This document shows positions 1 through 7,549 of a stretch of DNA of 64,000 nucleotides, in pieces (the first letter of the stretch is position 1; each line of letters opens with the position of its first letter). Below the pieces are notes generated by a model. That model had not been told where the DNA came from. It saw only the letters and a program-made list of their open reading frames with translations, and did not search any database. This stretch comes from Gp1-AA122 sp036378535 (lineage in GTDB: Bacteria > Acidobacteriota > Terriglobia > Terriglobales > Acidobacteriaceae). Made by a program: the position numbers and the translations under genes. Where the stretch lies: NCBI GenBank assembly GCA_036378535.1, contig DASUWH010000080.1:74483-138482 (forward strand), written 5' to 3'.

Positions 1-128
1 CCGTCGAAGCCGCGCGTCGCGCTATTCCCGGATACGTTCGTCCTTCGTTCAATGAAGTCGAGCAGACCTGCCGCGGTACTGCCGCCACTTCAGATGCCGC
101 CGCCGCGGGGGCAGCGGCCGCCAGCTAA
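1..128 (+). CDS. motA: MotA flagellar stator protein, C-terminal end only
   Basis: The window opens inside a gene read in the frame that ends with TAA at 126-128. The last 41 codons give a peptide that starts VEAARRAIPGYVRPSF, which matches the cytoplasmic C-terminal end of MotA (the ARRAIP..RPSF segment is conserved). It then has a low-complexity Ala-rich tail. MotA is the membrane stator subunit that works with MotB to couple proton flow to flagellar rotation. motB follows after 11 bp, the usual motAB order. The rest of the gene lies outside the window. Confidence 0.85.
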   Translation, partial: VEAARRAIPGYVRPSFNEVEQTCRGTAATSDAAAAGAAAAS

Positions 129-139
129 GAAGGCGATGC

Positions 140-910
140 ATGGACGTCAAGCGGCCAATCATTATCGTAAAGAAGAAGGCTGCCCACGGCGGACATCATG
201 GCGGCGCCTGGAAGGTCGCCTATGCCGACTTCGTTACCGCCATGATGGCGCTCTTTATTGTGCTGTGGCTGCTCAACAGTAGTAAGCAGCTGCAAGTGGC
301 GGTCGGCGGATATTTCAAAGATCCTACCGGCACTTCGAAAAAGGTCGGCACTAATCAAACGGGCTCGGGAGAAAATTTTGCGCTGACCAAAGACAACATG
401 CCACTGCTGAAAGAAGAGTTGCAGAAAAGCATCCGCCGGGTCACTAACTTCGAAACGCTCAAGGGCCAGATCGAAATGACCGTCACTTCCGAAGGCCTGC
501 GCATCGATCTGATGGAAAGCGCAAACGGCACCTTCTTCGAAAGCGGCAAGGCTGCTCCCACCGAGAGCGGCAGAGATCTGTTGCGCATGCTGGCCGAGGA
601 ATTGGGCAAATTGCCGAATAAGGTCTCCATTGAGGGCCATACCGATTCCAAGCCTTATGCCGGAACCGGTGACTACAGCAACTGGGAACTCTCCGCCGAT
701 CGGGCCAACGCCGCCCGCCGCCTCATGGAGGCCGACGGCCTCACGCCCAAGCAGGTGATTCAGATCCGCGGCTATGCCGACGAAAAACTGCGCAAGGCCG
801 ATGACCCGCTCGATCCCTCCAACCGGCGGATTTCGGTGATCGTGCAGTACATCGTCAAGGATGAGGATGAGTCACAGCCTCCGTCTGGCAGTTCGCCAAC
901 CCACGAGTGA
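140..910 (+). CDS. motB: MotB flagellar stator protein
   Basis: 256 residues. MotB anchors the stator to peptidoglycan and carries the proton-binding aspartate. After a basic, His/Gly-rich N-terminus comes one membrane helix beginning AWKVAYADFVTAMMALF. Asp30 in the YADF motif corresponds to the essential proton-carrying Asp of MotB. An OmpA-type peptidoglycan-binding domain follows from about residue 120 to 240, with the motif EGHTDSKPY and the NRRISVIVQY end. The start ATG at 140 has an AAGAAGG-like ribosome site just before it and lies 11 bp after motA. The C-terminus is a short acidic tail. The paralogue PomB (sodium-driven) is the main alternative. Confidence 0.93.
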   Translation: MDVKRPIIIVKKKAAHGGHHGGAWKVAYADFVTAMMALFIVLWLLNSSKQLQVAVGGYFKDPTGTSKKVGTNQTGSGENFALTKDNMPLLKEELQKSIRRVTNFETLKGQIEMTVTSEGLRIDLMESANGTFFESGKAAPTESGRDLLRMLAEELGKLPNKVSIEGHTDSKPYAGTGDYSNWELSADRANAARRLMEADGLTPKQVIQIRGYADEKLRKADDPLDPSNRRISVIVQYIVKDEDESQPPSGSSPTHE

Positions 911-1044
911 TGTTCTTCTGCCAAGCCTGCGATTCGGGTACAATCGAGCGCAAGTTTCCGGGTGAGCGAGCCATTTGCGCATGTCCGACGAGGCAGTCGC
1001 GGGGAGAAGGCTCTTCCAGGTTTTCCTTTCAGGATGTATCGCCT

Positions 1045-1458
1045 ATGCCGAAGCCAGTTAAGCGAGGCAAGCCGAGAGCTTCGTCCAAAAAGTCCAAAAG
1101 AGCGCCGAAGAGCGTGGAGGAATACCTTTTGAGCGTTCCGAGTAGCGCCCGCAGCGCTTTCATCCAGCTTCGTAAAGCAATTCAATCGGCTGTTCCCCGC
1201 GAGGCTGTGGAGACCATCAGCTATCGCATTCCTGCATTTAAAAACGACGGCATGCTGGTATGGTTCGCCGCGTTTTCGAATCACTGCAGTCTGTTCCCCA
1301 CCGCCGCAGTCATTGAGGCGTTTAGGGATGAACTCACGGGCTTTGCTACATCTAAAGGAACGATCCACTTTCCTGTCGACAAACCGATCCCAGCGGCACT
1401 GGTCAGGAAGTTGGTGAAAGCCCGCGTGGCTGAAAAACGGCGGAAGGAAGCAAGCTGA
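1045..1458 (+). CDS. DUF1801 / YdhG-like protein
   Basis: 137 residues from ATG 1045. I chose this start because the region 907-1044 has no family similarity and the conserved part begins with SVEEYLLSVP. The core, with ISYRIPAFKNDGMLVWFAAFSNHCSLFP and FPVDKPIPAALVRKLVKARV, is typical of the DUF1801 (YdhG/YjbR/CyaY-like fold) family. Some members have been proposed as iron chaperones, but the function is not established. The N-terminus is Lys/Arg-rich (about residues 1-25), as is often seen in this family. It stands alone between motB and a PilZ gene, and nothing in the context sharpens its role. Confidence 0.8.
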   Translation: MPKPVKRGKPRASSKKSKRAPKSVEEYLLSVPSSARSAFIQLRKAIQSAVPREAVETISYRIPAFKNDGMLVWFAAFSNHCSLFPTAAVIEAFRDELTGFATSKGTIHFPVDKPIPAALVRKLVKARVAEKRRKEAS

Positions 1459-1696
1459 GTTGAGCCAGCCCCGCGGAGCGAGGTTACCTACGTAAGACAG
1501 AAGGCTGGGCAGCCTTGTGTCCGTCGCGTGAAGGCAACAGCACGAGTAATTACATCCGTAACGACAAGGTGTACAGGTAACGTGTTCTTTCTGCCGGCGA
1601 ATGTTGCACAATGCCGTGTGCTCTTAGCTCGGCAAAATTTCTCGACGGCCCGGAATCTCGTAATCGCTCAGCAGGTGCTCCCGGTGGGAGTCTGAA
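1459..1696. other. intergenic stretch, nothing recognised
   Basis: The 238 bases between the DUF1801 gene and the PilZ gene contain no convincing reading frame, RNA or strong hairpin. A short run around 1470-1500 (GCGGAGCGAGG with CTACGTAAGAC) resembles the edge of the dispersed CTACG-type repeats found elsewhere in the window. Confidence 0.4.
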
Positions 1697-2101
1697 ATGC
1701 GCCCTCGGAAGAGTGAAGGCAAATCGCGCCCCTTACCGAACTCGAACCCCGAGAGACGCGTGGCAGCAGACCGGAATGCCGCGCGCGCCTTCGTAAGGCT
1801 ACCAGTCAGGATTACCCTGGCATCTGCGCCCCAGGCAGAGCACGTCGGATTCGTCCGTGACATCTCGCCACGTGGGATGTTTTTCTATTCCGATTTCATT
1901 GTTCCGGCTGGAGAACCGCTCGTTCTGGTGTTGGAGTACCTCAAGGGCGCGCAAACGGTTCGTCTTGAACTCAGTGGGAAAGCCCTTCGCGTGGAGAATT
2001 CGGGTTCCAAGGAAGCGGTCGGAATCGCGGTCGCCTTCGACTCTGTTCATGATGAGGTACCCCGAACGCCGCTTCCCATCCCTCGCAAGCGTCAGTCTTA
2101 A
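1697..2101 (+). CDS. single-domain PilZ protein
   Basis: 134 residues. The start ATG at 1697 sits in GAAATGCGCC. The protein has a short basic N-terminus, then a PilZ domain from about residue 27 to 120. The c-di-GMP signature is partly visible: an Arg-rich stretch (ARAFVRLPVR) followed by RDISPRGMFFYS, which fits the D/NxSxxG motif. PilZ domains bind cyclic di-GMP and act as small effectors. A second PilZ protein with a receiver-like domain lies 82 bp downstream, and the flagellar stator genes upstream are common partners of PilZ brakes. A link to motility is an inference from position only. Confidence 0.8.
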   Translation: MRPRKSEGKSRPLPNSNPERRVAADRNAARAFVRLPVRITLASAPQAEHVGFVRDISPRGMFFYSDFIVPAGEPLVLVLEYLKGAQTVRLELSGKALRVENSGSKEAVGIAVAFDSVHDEVPRTPLPIPRKRQS

Positions 2102-2183
2102 GGCCCACAGTGTTGTTCTTAGCGAACTCTACTTATTACCCCGGTAACTACCAATTGTCCCGTGTCAGACGCTAGATTAAGCC

Positions 2184-2855
2184 GTGCGCGTCAACTGCTT
2201 ATTGGTAAGCCGCGATTCGCAAGTACAAAAGCTTGTGACAGAAGTGTTTGCCGAGATCGACTTGCGCCTGCGCGAAGACACGCTGGCTGCCCTCGACCTT
2301 ATCACCAGAAGCCATTTTGACGGGTTCATTATTGATTGCGATGGAATAGAGCGCGGAACGGAAATCATCATTGCCGCGCGCAGCAGCCGTTCTAATCGCA
2401 AATCCGTGATTTTTACCATCGTGAATGGAAAGACATCCATAGCTACCGCCATGGAACTGGGATCGAACTTCGTTCTGGGAAAGCCGCTCGACACTGACCG
2501 CCTGACAACCTATTTCCAATCCTCGCTGCACAAGATGGAAACGGAGCACCGCAGGTACTTTCGCTACCAGCTTTCGCTGGATGCAGAAGTGGTCCGGCGG
2601 GACGGCAAAGTTGTTCCTGCACAGATATTGAATGTCAGCGATGGCGGATTGGCAATTCGGCTCTTGGATAGAGCACATTTATATGGATCGGTAACCGTCC
2701 GCTTCACTCTACCCGACACGCAAAGAACAGCCATCACTGCGGTCGCCCTCCTTTGCTGGTCACGCGAGCCCATATTTGGATTGAAGTTCTTCGGACTGGA
2801 TGGGGAAAGCGGGAAAGCCTACTCTGAATGGCTCTCTTCGATGGCGCTGGTCTAA
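2184..2855 (+). CDS. receiver-like domain fused to PilZ domain
   Basis: 223 residues from GTG 2184. Residues 1-115 look like a response-regulator receiver domain: the phosphoacceptor candidate is Asp51 in FIIDCDG, and Lys100 in VLGKP fits the conserved receiver lysine. The first acidic pair is poorly conserved (SRDSQ), so phosphorylation is uncertain. Residues about 120-220 form a PilZ domain with RRYFRYQ and NVSDGGLAI, matching RxxxR and NxSxxG, so c-di-GMP binding is likely. The protein could join phosphorelay input to c-di-GMP output. No histidine kinase gene is beside it. Confidence 0.8.
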   Translation: MRVNCLLVSRDSQVQKLVTEVFAEIDLRLREDTLAALDLITRSHFDGFIIDCDGIERGTEIIIAARSSRSNRKSVIFTIVNGKTSIATAMELGSNFVLGKPLDTDRLTTYFQSSLHKMETEHRRYFRYQLSLDAEVVRRDGKVVPAQILNVSDGGLAIRLLDRAHLYGSVTVRFTLPDTQRTAITAVALLCWSREPIFGLKFFGLDGESGKAYSEWLSSMALV

Positions 2856-2922
2856 TCACTCCCGACGGCAAAGCAGTGTAGCCCGCAATATCCCCGCAAG
2901 TTTCTGGAAGAAACGGACGGAG

Positions 2923-2973
2923 GAGAATGGTCGGGACGGGCAGATTTGAACTGCCGACCCCTCGCACCCCAAG
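2923..2973 (-). repeat. duplicated 3' portion of tRNA-Pro
   Basis: These 51 bases are identical to 3063-3113, the 3' half of the tRNA-Pro gene (anticodon loop to CCA plus 5 flanking bases), 140 bp away in the same orientation. Just after the identity ends, TGAGCC and GTC also echo the D-arm and acceptor of the intact gene, with about 17 bases missing. It may be a degraded tRNA copy or the scar of an integration/duplication. No complete cloverleaf can form. Confidence 0.85.
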
Positions 2974-2987
2974 TTGAGCCGTCGTGC

Positions 2988-3047
2988 GGGCGTGAGCGGA
3001 GCGGGAGCCCGCAGGCGAAATCCTGAGCGGAGGCGAAGGACCCCTCT
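2988..3047. repeat. dispersed repeat between the two tRNA-Pro copies
   Basis: The bases between the tRNA fragment and the intact tRNA contain GAGCGGAGCGGGAGCCCGC and CCTGAGCGGAGGCGAAGGACCCCTC. They resemble the CGAGGGACC-type dispersed repeats seen at 9300, 24977 and 43109. Confidence 0.5.
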
Positions 3048-3067
3048 ATTCGTTTGGTAGAAGAGAA

Positions 3068-3144
3068 TGGTCGGGACGGGCAGATTTGAACTGCCGACCC
3101 CTCGCACCCCAAGCGAGTGCTCTACCAGGCTGAGCCACGTCCCG
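3068..3144 (-). tRNA. tRNA-Pro (anticodon GGG)
   Basis: Read on the minus strand this 77-base segment folds as a tRNA. The acceptor strands CGGGACG and CGTCCCG pair over 7 bp, the D-arm contains GGCTCAGCCTGGTAGAGC, and the anticodon stem CTCGC/GCGAG closes the loop TTGGGGT with anticodon GGG. The T-arm contains GGTTCAAATC-type bases, the discriminator is A, and CCA is encoded. G37 next to the anticodon fits proline tRNA. A TAGAAT hexamer upstream (minus strand) may be its -10 element. Confidence 0.95.
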
Positions 3145-3210
3145 ACGGCAGGAAACCGGAGAAGCTCCGGTGGGGTTTGACTCTCAGATTCTACACCAGA
3201 AAACCGCAGA

Positions 3211-3237
3211 ATCCCCTCGCGTTCTGAGGGATGACAA
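3211..3237. repeat. short dispersed repeat (ATCCC...GGGATGAC type)
   Basis: CCCCTCGCGTTCTGAGGGATGAC lies just downstream of rnr and matches the GTCATCCC...GAGGGG-type repeat family of the window. It may also act as the rnr 3' hairpin, as it can pair partly with itself. Confidence 0.4.
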
Positions 3238-3249
3238 TTCTTAAATGCT

Positions 3250-5775
3250 TCAATATTTCCGATTCGAACGTCTGGGCTTTTTTTGCGGTTCTTCTTCCAG
3301 CACCGCGAACTGAATCTTCTTTTCCACCGGATCGATGCGGTCCACGATCACGCGAACGCGATCACCCAGGCTGAACGTCTTGCGCGTACGCTGGCCTATT
3401 ATCTGTTTCGTGTTCTCGTGATAGGTATAGCGGTCGTCGGTCAGAGTCGGCAGCGGCACCAGGCCTTCGACAAACAGATCGGTCAATTCCACAAAGAACC
3501 CGAATTTGGTCACGCTGACGATCAGCCCGTCAAAGACTTCGCCAACCCGGTCCTGCATGAACTTCACTTTCTTCCATTCCATCAACTCGCGCTCGGCCTC
3601 GTCGGCGCGGCGTTCGGCCTGGCTGGACTCTTCGGCGATATCATGCAGTTCTTCAAGCGGAATCGGGCCTTCGAGAGGGGCGACAGACTCACGATGGGCC
3701 GCGTGGTCACGCCGTTTCGACCAGGGAGACGCGGCCTCCTCATGAGCCTCAGATGTTCGGGAGGGAACGGTCTTAGGAGCCTGTCCTGAGCCAAGTCGAA
3801 GGGTACCGCCGAGCCTTTCTGCCGATGAAGGCTTTAGTCCCTGGGGGGCGTGCAACATCTCTTTCAATATTCTATGGACGATCAAATCGGGATAGCGCCG
3901 AATCGGCGACGTGAAGTGCGTGTATGTAGGCGCAGCCAAAGCGAAGTGGCCCTCATTCACCTCCGAGTAGCGGGCCTGCCGCAAAGACCGCAGCATCAGG
4001 AAACTTAAGATTCGCTCCTCCGGTTTTCCGGCGATCTTCTGAGTGAGCTTCTGATACATGCGCGGCGTGATGTGAACTTCTTTGGGGATCTCGACCTCGC
4101 GCGGACGCCGCCCACTGCCGTAGCTGGCGCGGCGGTCGGTTTTCATCTGCATGCGCTGCACCGGCAGGGCGCCGACCCCGAGTGAGTAACCGAACTTGGC
4201 CGCGATGGTTTCAAACTCGTAAACGCGCTTGGGATCCGGTTTCTCGTGAATACGGTAGATCGCGGGAACGCGCTTGTTCTCGAGATATTGCGCAACGGAC
4301 TCATTGGCCGCGAGCATGAATTCCTCGATGATCCGGTAGGCGACGTTGCGTTCCGAGCGCGTGATGCTTTTCATCAGGCCGTTCTCGTCAAATTCAATCA
4401 CCGGCTCAGGAAGATCGAAATCAATAGAACCTCGGCGCTGGCGCTTGCGGTTGAGAATTTCTTCCAATTCGCGCATCAGTTCGAAGTGGTGCACCAGGTG
4501 GGCGTAGCGCTTGCGCGCGTGGGCATCGCCTTCGAGACACAAATTGACATCGGTGTAGGTCATGCGCTCGGCCGAACGAATCACGCCCTCGCTGATCTCA
4601 TACCCCACCACGTCACCCTGACGGTCAATTTCCATCACGCAGGACACGACCTGCCGATCCACCTTGGGGCGCAGGCTGCAGATGTCGGTTGAGAGTTCCA
4701 GCGGAAGCATGGGGACGGCGCGATCGGGAAAATAAACGGAAGTGCCGCGGAGGCGAGCTTCCTGGTCGAGAGGAGAGCCTTCGGTTACATAGTGAGCGAC
4801 ATCCGCGATGTGAACCTGCAGTTCGTAGTTGCCGTTTTCCAGTCGCTGCACCAATACCGCATCATCGAAGTCGCGGGCGGTCTCGCCGTCAATCGTGACA
4901 ATCGGCAGGTGACGGTGATCGCGGCGCTGGGGCAGTTGGCGAGCTGGAATTATGGCTTCCGCAGACTGCGCTTGCTCCAGAACATCCTGCGGAAAGCGAT
5001 GCGGCAGATGGAATTTGCGGATGATGATCTCGACATCGACGCCAAAATCATCTTCGTAGCCGAGAATCTCGACCACGCGTCCCCTCGGATCCTGGTGTGC
5101 CGTCGGCCAATCGATAATTTCGACATCCACCACCACTCCATCGAGGTTCGTCCATTGCGTGCGCCGCGCCTCTTCTCCGAGAACGCGGTGCCTGCCCTTG
5201 GGGGCCTTTCCGGGACTCTCCTGCTCCAGATACTCCATGCCACGAGGAATGATGATGTCCTGCGTGATCTTCTCGTCCATGGGACGCACATAATTCTGGC
5301 CGCTGCCGTAATGGAACGTACCGACTACGGTCGGGTGTGCGCGCCCGACTACGCGAACGATTCGCCCTTCAGCGCGGCCATCGGGGCGAACAGCAGCGAT
5401 CTCGGCCAGCACGCGATCACCATGCATAGCCATGCCAATTGCGGGTGGCGGAATGAAGATGTCGCCCTGCAAGCTCACTTGCAGGCGGTCGGCGAGCGAC
5501 TTGGGATCAGGAATGACGAAACCATAGCCATCCCGGTGCATGGTGAGGCGGCCAACAACCATATTCTTCCCGGTTGCGGCCTGCGGTGTGGCGTAGCGGT
5601 CGGAATCCACCTGAACTAATTGTCCTCTGGATACCAGCCTGCGCAAGTGCTGCGAGAGTTCCCGGCGTCCATCGCCGTGCACACCCAGCTCGCGGACAAG
5701 CTGTTTGAATCCGGCCGTGTGCCGGGGCTGGCGATCGATCTTTTTGAGAATGGCGGAATCGTTAAGACGTGCCAA
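3250..5775 (-). CDS. rnr: ribonuclease R
   Basis: 841 residues. RNase R degrades structured RNA 3' to 5' in the cytoplasm. Domains in order: an N-terminal winged helix (about 5-55), cold-shock domains (VVGRLTMHRDGYGFV near 75), the RNB catalytic domain with the metal-binding motif DGETARDFDDAV near residue 300, and a C-terminal S1 domain (DRVGEVFDGLIVSVTKFGFFVEL) with a basic tail. Between the RNB end (RRYPDLIVHRILKEML) and AERRADEAERE there are about 45-50 residues more than in E. coli RNase R. Residues about 657-666 (LRLGSGQAPK) are encoded by a dispersed repeat. The start overlaps the end of the DinB-like gene by 14 bp, so the two are probably co-transcribed. Confidence 0.95.
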   Translation of the reverse strand: MARLNDSAILKKIDRQPRHTAGFKQLVRELGVHGDGRRELSQHLRRLVSRGQLVQVDSDRYATPQAATGKNMVVGRLTMHRDGYGFVIPDPKSLADRLQVSLQGDIFIPPPAIGMAMHGDRVLAEIAAVRPDGRAEGRIVRVVGRAHPTVVGTFHYGSGQNYVRPMDEKITQDIIIPRGMEYLEQESPGKAPKGRHRVLGEEARRTQWTNLDGVVVDVEIIDWPTAHQDPRGRVVEILGYEDDFGVDVEIIIRKFHLPHRFPQDVLEQAQSAEAIIPARQLPQRRDHRHLPIVTIDGETARDFDDAVLVQRLENGNYELQVHIADVAHYVTEGSPLDQEARLRGTSVYFPDRAVPMLPLELSTDICSLRPKVDRQVVSCVMEIDRQGDVVGYEISEGVIRSAERMTYTDVNLCLEGDAHARKRYAHLVHHFELMRELEEILNRKRQRRGSIDFDLPEPVIEFDENGLMKSITRSERNVAYRIIEEFMLAANESVAQYLENKRVPAIYRIHEKPDPKRVYEFETIAAKFGYSLGVGALPVQRMQMKTDRRASYGSGRRPREVEIPKEVHITPRMYQKLTQKIAGKPEERILSFLMLRSLRQARYSEVNEGHFALAAPTYTHFTSPIRRYPDLIVHRILKEMLHAPQGLKPSSAERLGGTLRLGSGQAPKTVPSRTSEAHEEAASPWSKRRDHAAHRESVAPLEGPIPLEELHDIAEESSQAERRADEAERELMEWKKVKFMQDRVGEVFDGLIVSVTKFGFFVELTDLFVEGLVPLPTLTDDRYTYHENTKQIIGQRTRKTFSLGDRVRVIVDRIDPVEKKIQFAVLEEEPQKKPRRSNRKY
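3778..3803. repeat. dispersed repeat inside rnr
   Basis: AGCCTGTCCTGAGCCAAGTCGAAGGG (positions 3778-3803) matches the repeats at 7491-7514 and 48396-48423 with small changes. Here it is translated as part of RNase R without breaking the frame. Confidence 0.75.
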
Positions 5776-6310
5776 CGGACTTACCTATCGCATACTTGTC
5801 CCGGAGCAACTGGTAATGATGCTCATTGTGGCCGGCGATGATGTATGCCAGGGCGCGAACTGTCACTTCACTGTTGCTGGCCGTCCCGCGCCGCTCCCAG
5901 GCTTCTGGACGCAAGTGGCGGAACAGCAGCACCGTCGCACGCCGGACAGCTGCATACTCCTCCAGCAACTCGGGCAGGGTCACAAATTCGAACGGTCCGT
6001 TTGGGACATAGTCATTCTGCTCGAATCCCGGGAGCGGCGTTTTATCCCCACGCGAGATGCGAAGCGCGCGGTAGGAGAAGATGCGCTCTGTGTCAATCAC
6101 GTGCCCGAGCGCCTGCTTGACAGTCCACTTGTCCGGCGCGTAGCTGAAGTTCGCCTCGTCCTTCCCTAAACGGGAAAGCAGCGACTGCATGCGATCAACC
6201 TGCTTAGTCAGTGTCTCCAGGATGTCACCGCCAGCGATCAACGAGACATATTTGCCGTAATAAGGGTTGTATTCAGAGGTTTCGGGAGGTGTGACGGCTA
6301 GAGTGCTCAT
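5762..6310 (-). CDS. DinB superfamily protein
   Basis: 182 residues. The four-helix DinB/YfiT fold is suggested by length and by the spaced histidine motifs: GHVIDTERIFSYR near residue 75, and GHNEHHYQLL near 160, which would supply the metal-binding His triad. Members act as thiol-dependent transferases or are of unknown function; despite the name they are not DNA polymerases. Its stop overlaps the start of rnr, an arrangement that usually means translational coupling. Upstream lies the divergent bactofilin gene. The real substrate cannot be read from the sequence. Confidence 0.85.
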   Translation of the reverse strand: MSTLAVTPPETSEYNPYYGKYVSLIAGGDILETLTKQVDRMQSLLSRLGKDEANFSYAPDKWTVKQALGHVIDTERIFSYRALRISRGDKTPLPGFEQNDYVPNGPFEFVTLPELLEEYAAVRRATVLLFRHLRPEAWERRGTASNSEVTVRALAYIIAGHNEHHYQLLRDKYAIGKSVGTS

Positions 6311-6620
6311 AATTTTCCTTTATTAACTTGATGCCGCTTCGGTGCGAGAGACTCAGTTTATGTGACGATCGTCATCGGTCGTTCCCCTTAGATTCAGGTA
6401 CAAACGACCATGTTCGGGAGCAATTCTTACATTGATAAATTGCTCCGAGATGTCTGCAAAGAGGCGGCAGGAGGAGCTCATCGCGCGCGCAAGCCGCAAA
6501 AATGTTGGTAATGCCGTATTTTCCACACGCCATCCTCAGCAACTCCGGGGTACAATGCCGATTGGTCGCGTAAGTGCGGGCCAACTCATCACTCCATCAC
6601 AAGGAAAGGATTTTTTCATC

Positions 6621-7157
6621 ATGTGGAAGCCCACGAATCAACCTACGCCTGCCGGCCGTCCGTCTGAACCGGAGCGTCCAGTGTCCACGCCGACCAGCTC
6701 AGCGCCAGAGCCAACACCGGCGCCGGCTCCGCGTACCGTCGCCAGCAGCAGCAGCACCGCCGACCAGGCCACCATCGGCAAGTCGCTGGTGATCAAGGGC
6801 GAAGTGACCGGATCGGAATCGCTGTACATCGATGGCCGCGTAGAGGGTTCGATCAATCTCTCCGGCAACCGCGTGACCGTAGGCCGCAATGGCGTGGTCT
6901 CGGCCAACATCAACGCGCGCGAGATCGTGGTGCTGGGCAAGGTGCGTGGGAACCTGACCGCCAGCGACCGCGTTGACATTCGCAGCGATGGCTCGCTCAC
7001 CGGCGACGTGGTGGCGGCCCGCATCTCTATCGAAGACGGCGCCTTCTTCAAGGGTGGTATCGACATCCGCAAGGCCGGCCAGAAGGCTAACGGCGAGGAT
7101 GTCAAGCCCACCACGACCGAGAAGCCCGAAGCAGTCGGCGTAGCCGCCAGAGCTTAG
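6621..7157 (+). CDS. bactofilin
   Basis: 178 residues from ATG 6621, which has the ribosome site AAGGAAAGGA at 6601-6610; the reading frame extends upstream to 6432 but without family-like sequence. Residues 1-45 are a Pro/Ser/Thr-rich linker. Residues about 48-150 form the bactofilin beta-helix core, with repeating Gly/Val turns (GKSLVIKGEVTGSESLYIDG, GRVEGSINL, GNLTASDRVDIRSDGSLTGDV). Bactofilins polymerise into membrane-associated cytoskeletal filaments without nucleotide, and affect cell shape and polar assembly. The C-terminus is short and charged. A hairpin terminator follows at once, so it is a single-gene unit. Confidence 0.93.
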   Translation: MWKPTNQPTPAGRPSEPERPVSTPTSSAPEPTPAPAPRTVASSSSTADQATIGKSLVIKGEVTGSESLYIDGRVEGSINLSGNRVTVGRNGVVSANINAREIVVLGKVRGNLTASDRVDIRSDGSLTGDVVAARISIEDGAFFKGGIDIRKAGQKANGEDVKPTTTEKPEAVGVAARA

Positions 7158-7174
7158 TTCTTCGTCGAAAGATT

Positions 7175-7217
7175 AACGGCGGACAATCCCGAGGAGGGGT
7201 GTCCGCCGTTTGTGTTA
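7175..7217 (+). terminator. rho-independent terminator after bactofilin gene
   Basis: AACGGCGGACA at 7175-7185 pairs with TGTCCGCCGTT at 7200-7210 to form an 11 bp stem with a 14-base loop, followed by TTGTGTTATT. Confidence 0.85.
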
Positions 7218-7549
7218 TTGCAGCCTGCTTAGGTTCCCAGCCCAGCCACCGTGCCGAATCACTTCCCAATTTCGCCAGACAATCTCTTGCGGAGAGGAAA
7301 TCCCACCGCACCTCCTTGTGGTGCGATGCCCTGTCCCTCCAGACCGTAGACTAGCGCCTGATTCACTGCACGCTTCCCACAGTTTGCAATCCTGATTCTT
7401 GCTATCTCTGGTCCCCAACAGGGTAGGTGCCAAGCTTTCGGCGAAGCTACTTCGAATCTACTGCGATTCATGCTTGCCTTGCTCGCTTGACCCTTCGACA
7501 TCGCTCAGGGCAGGGTGCGCAGCGGCCCGTCTCTACATGTTTTCAGCTG
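7218..7549. other. intergenic region with one dispersed repeat
   Basis: About 330 bases between the bactofilin terminator and the 3' end of murJ. No convincing gene. It holds one copy of the CTTCGACxTxGCTCAGGxCAGG repeat at 7491-7514 (CCCTTCGACATCGCTCAGGGCAGG). Confidence 0.6.
7491..7514. repeat. dispersed repeat, CCTTCGAC...GCTCAGGGCAGG type
   Basis: Intergenic copy of the element that is also found inside rnr (3778-3803) and inside dus (48396-48423). Confidence 0.7.

Noticed and set aside
772..1611. 279-codon minus-strand frame opposite the DUF1801 gene
   Set aside because: It lies opposite motB's end and DUF1801, whose plus-strand products have family motifs; this frame shows no such sign.
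2734..3112. Overlapping minus-strand frames around the tRNA-Pro copies with 'GSAVQICPSRP' peptides
   Set aside because: They are translations through tRNA sequence and its duplicate, not genes.
4792..5619. 275-codon plus-strand frame inside rnr
   Set aside because: Shadow of RNase R, whose domain motifs are complete on the minus strand.
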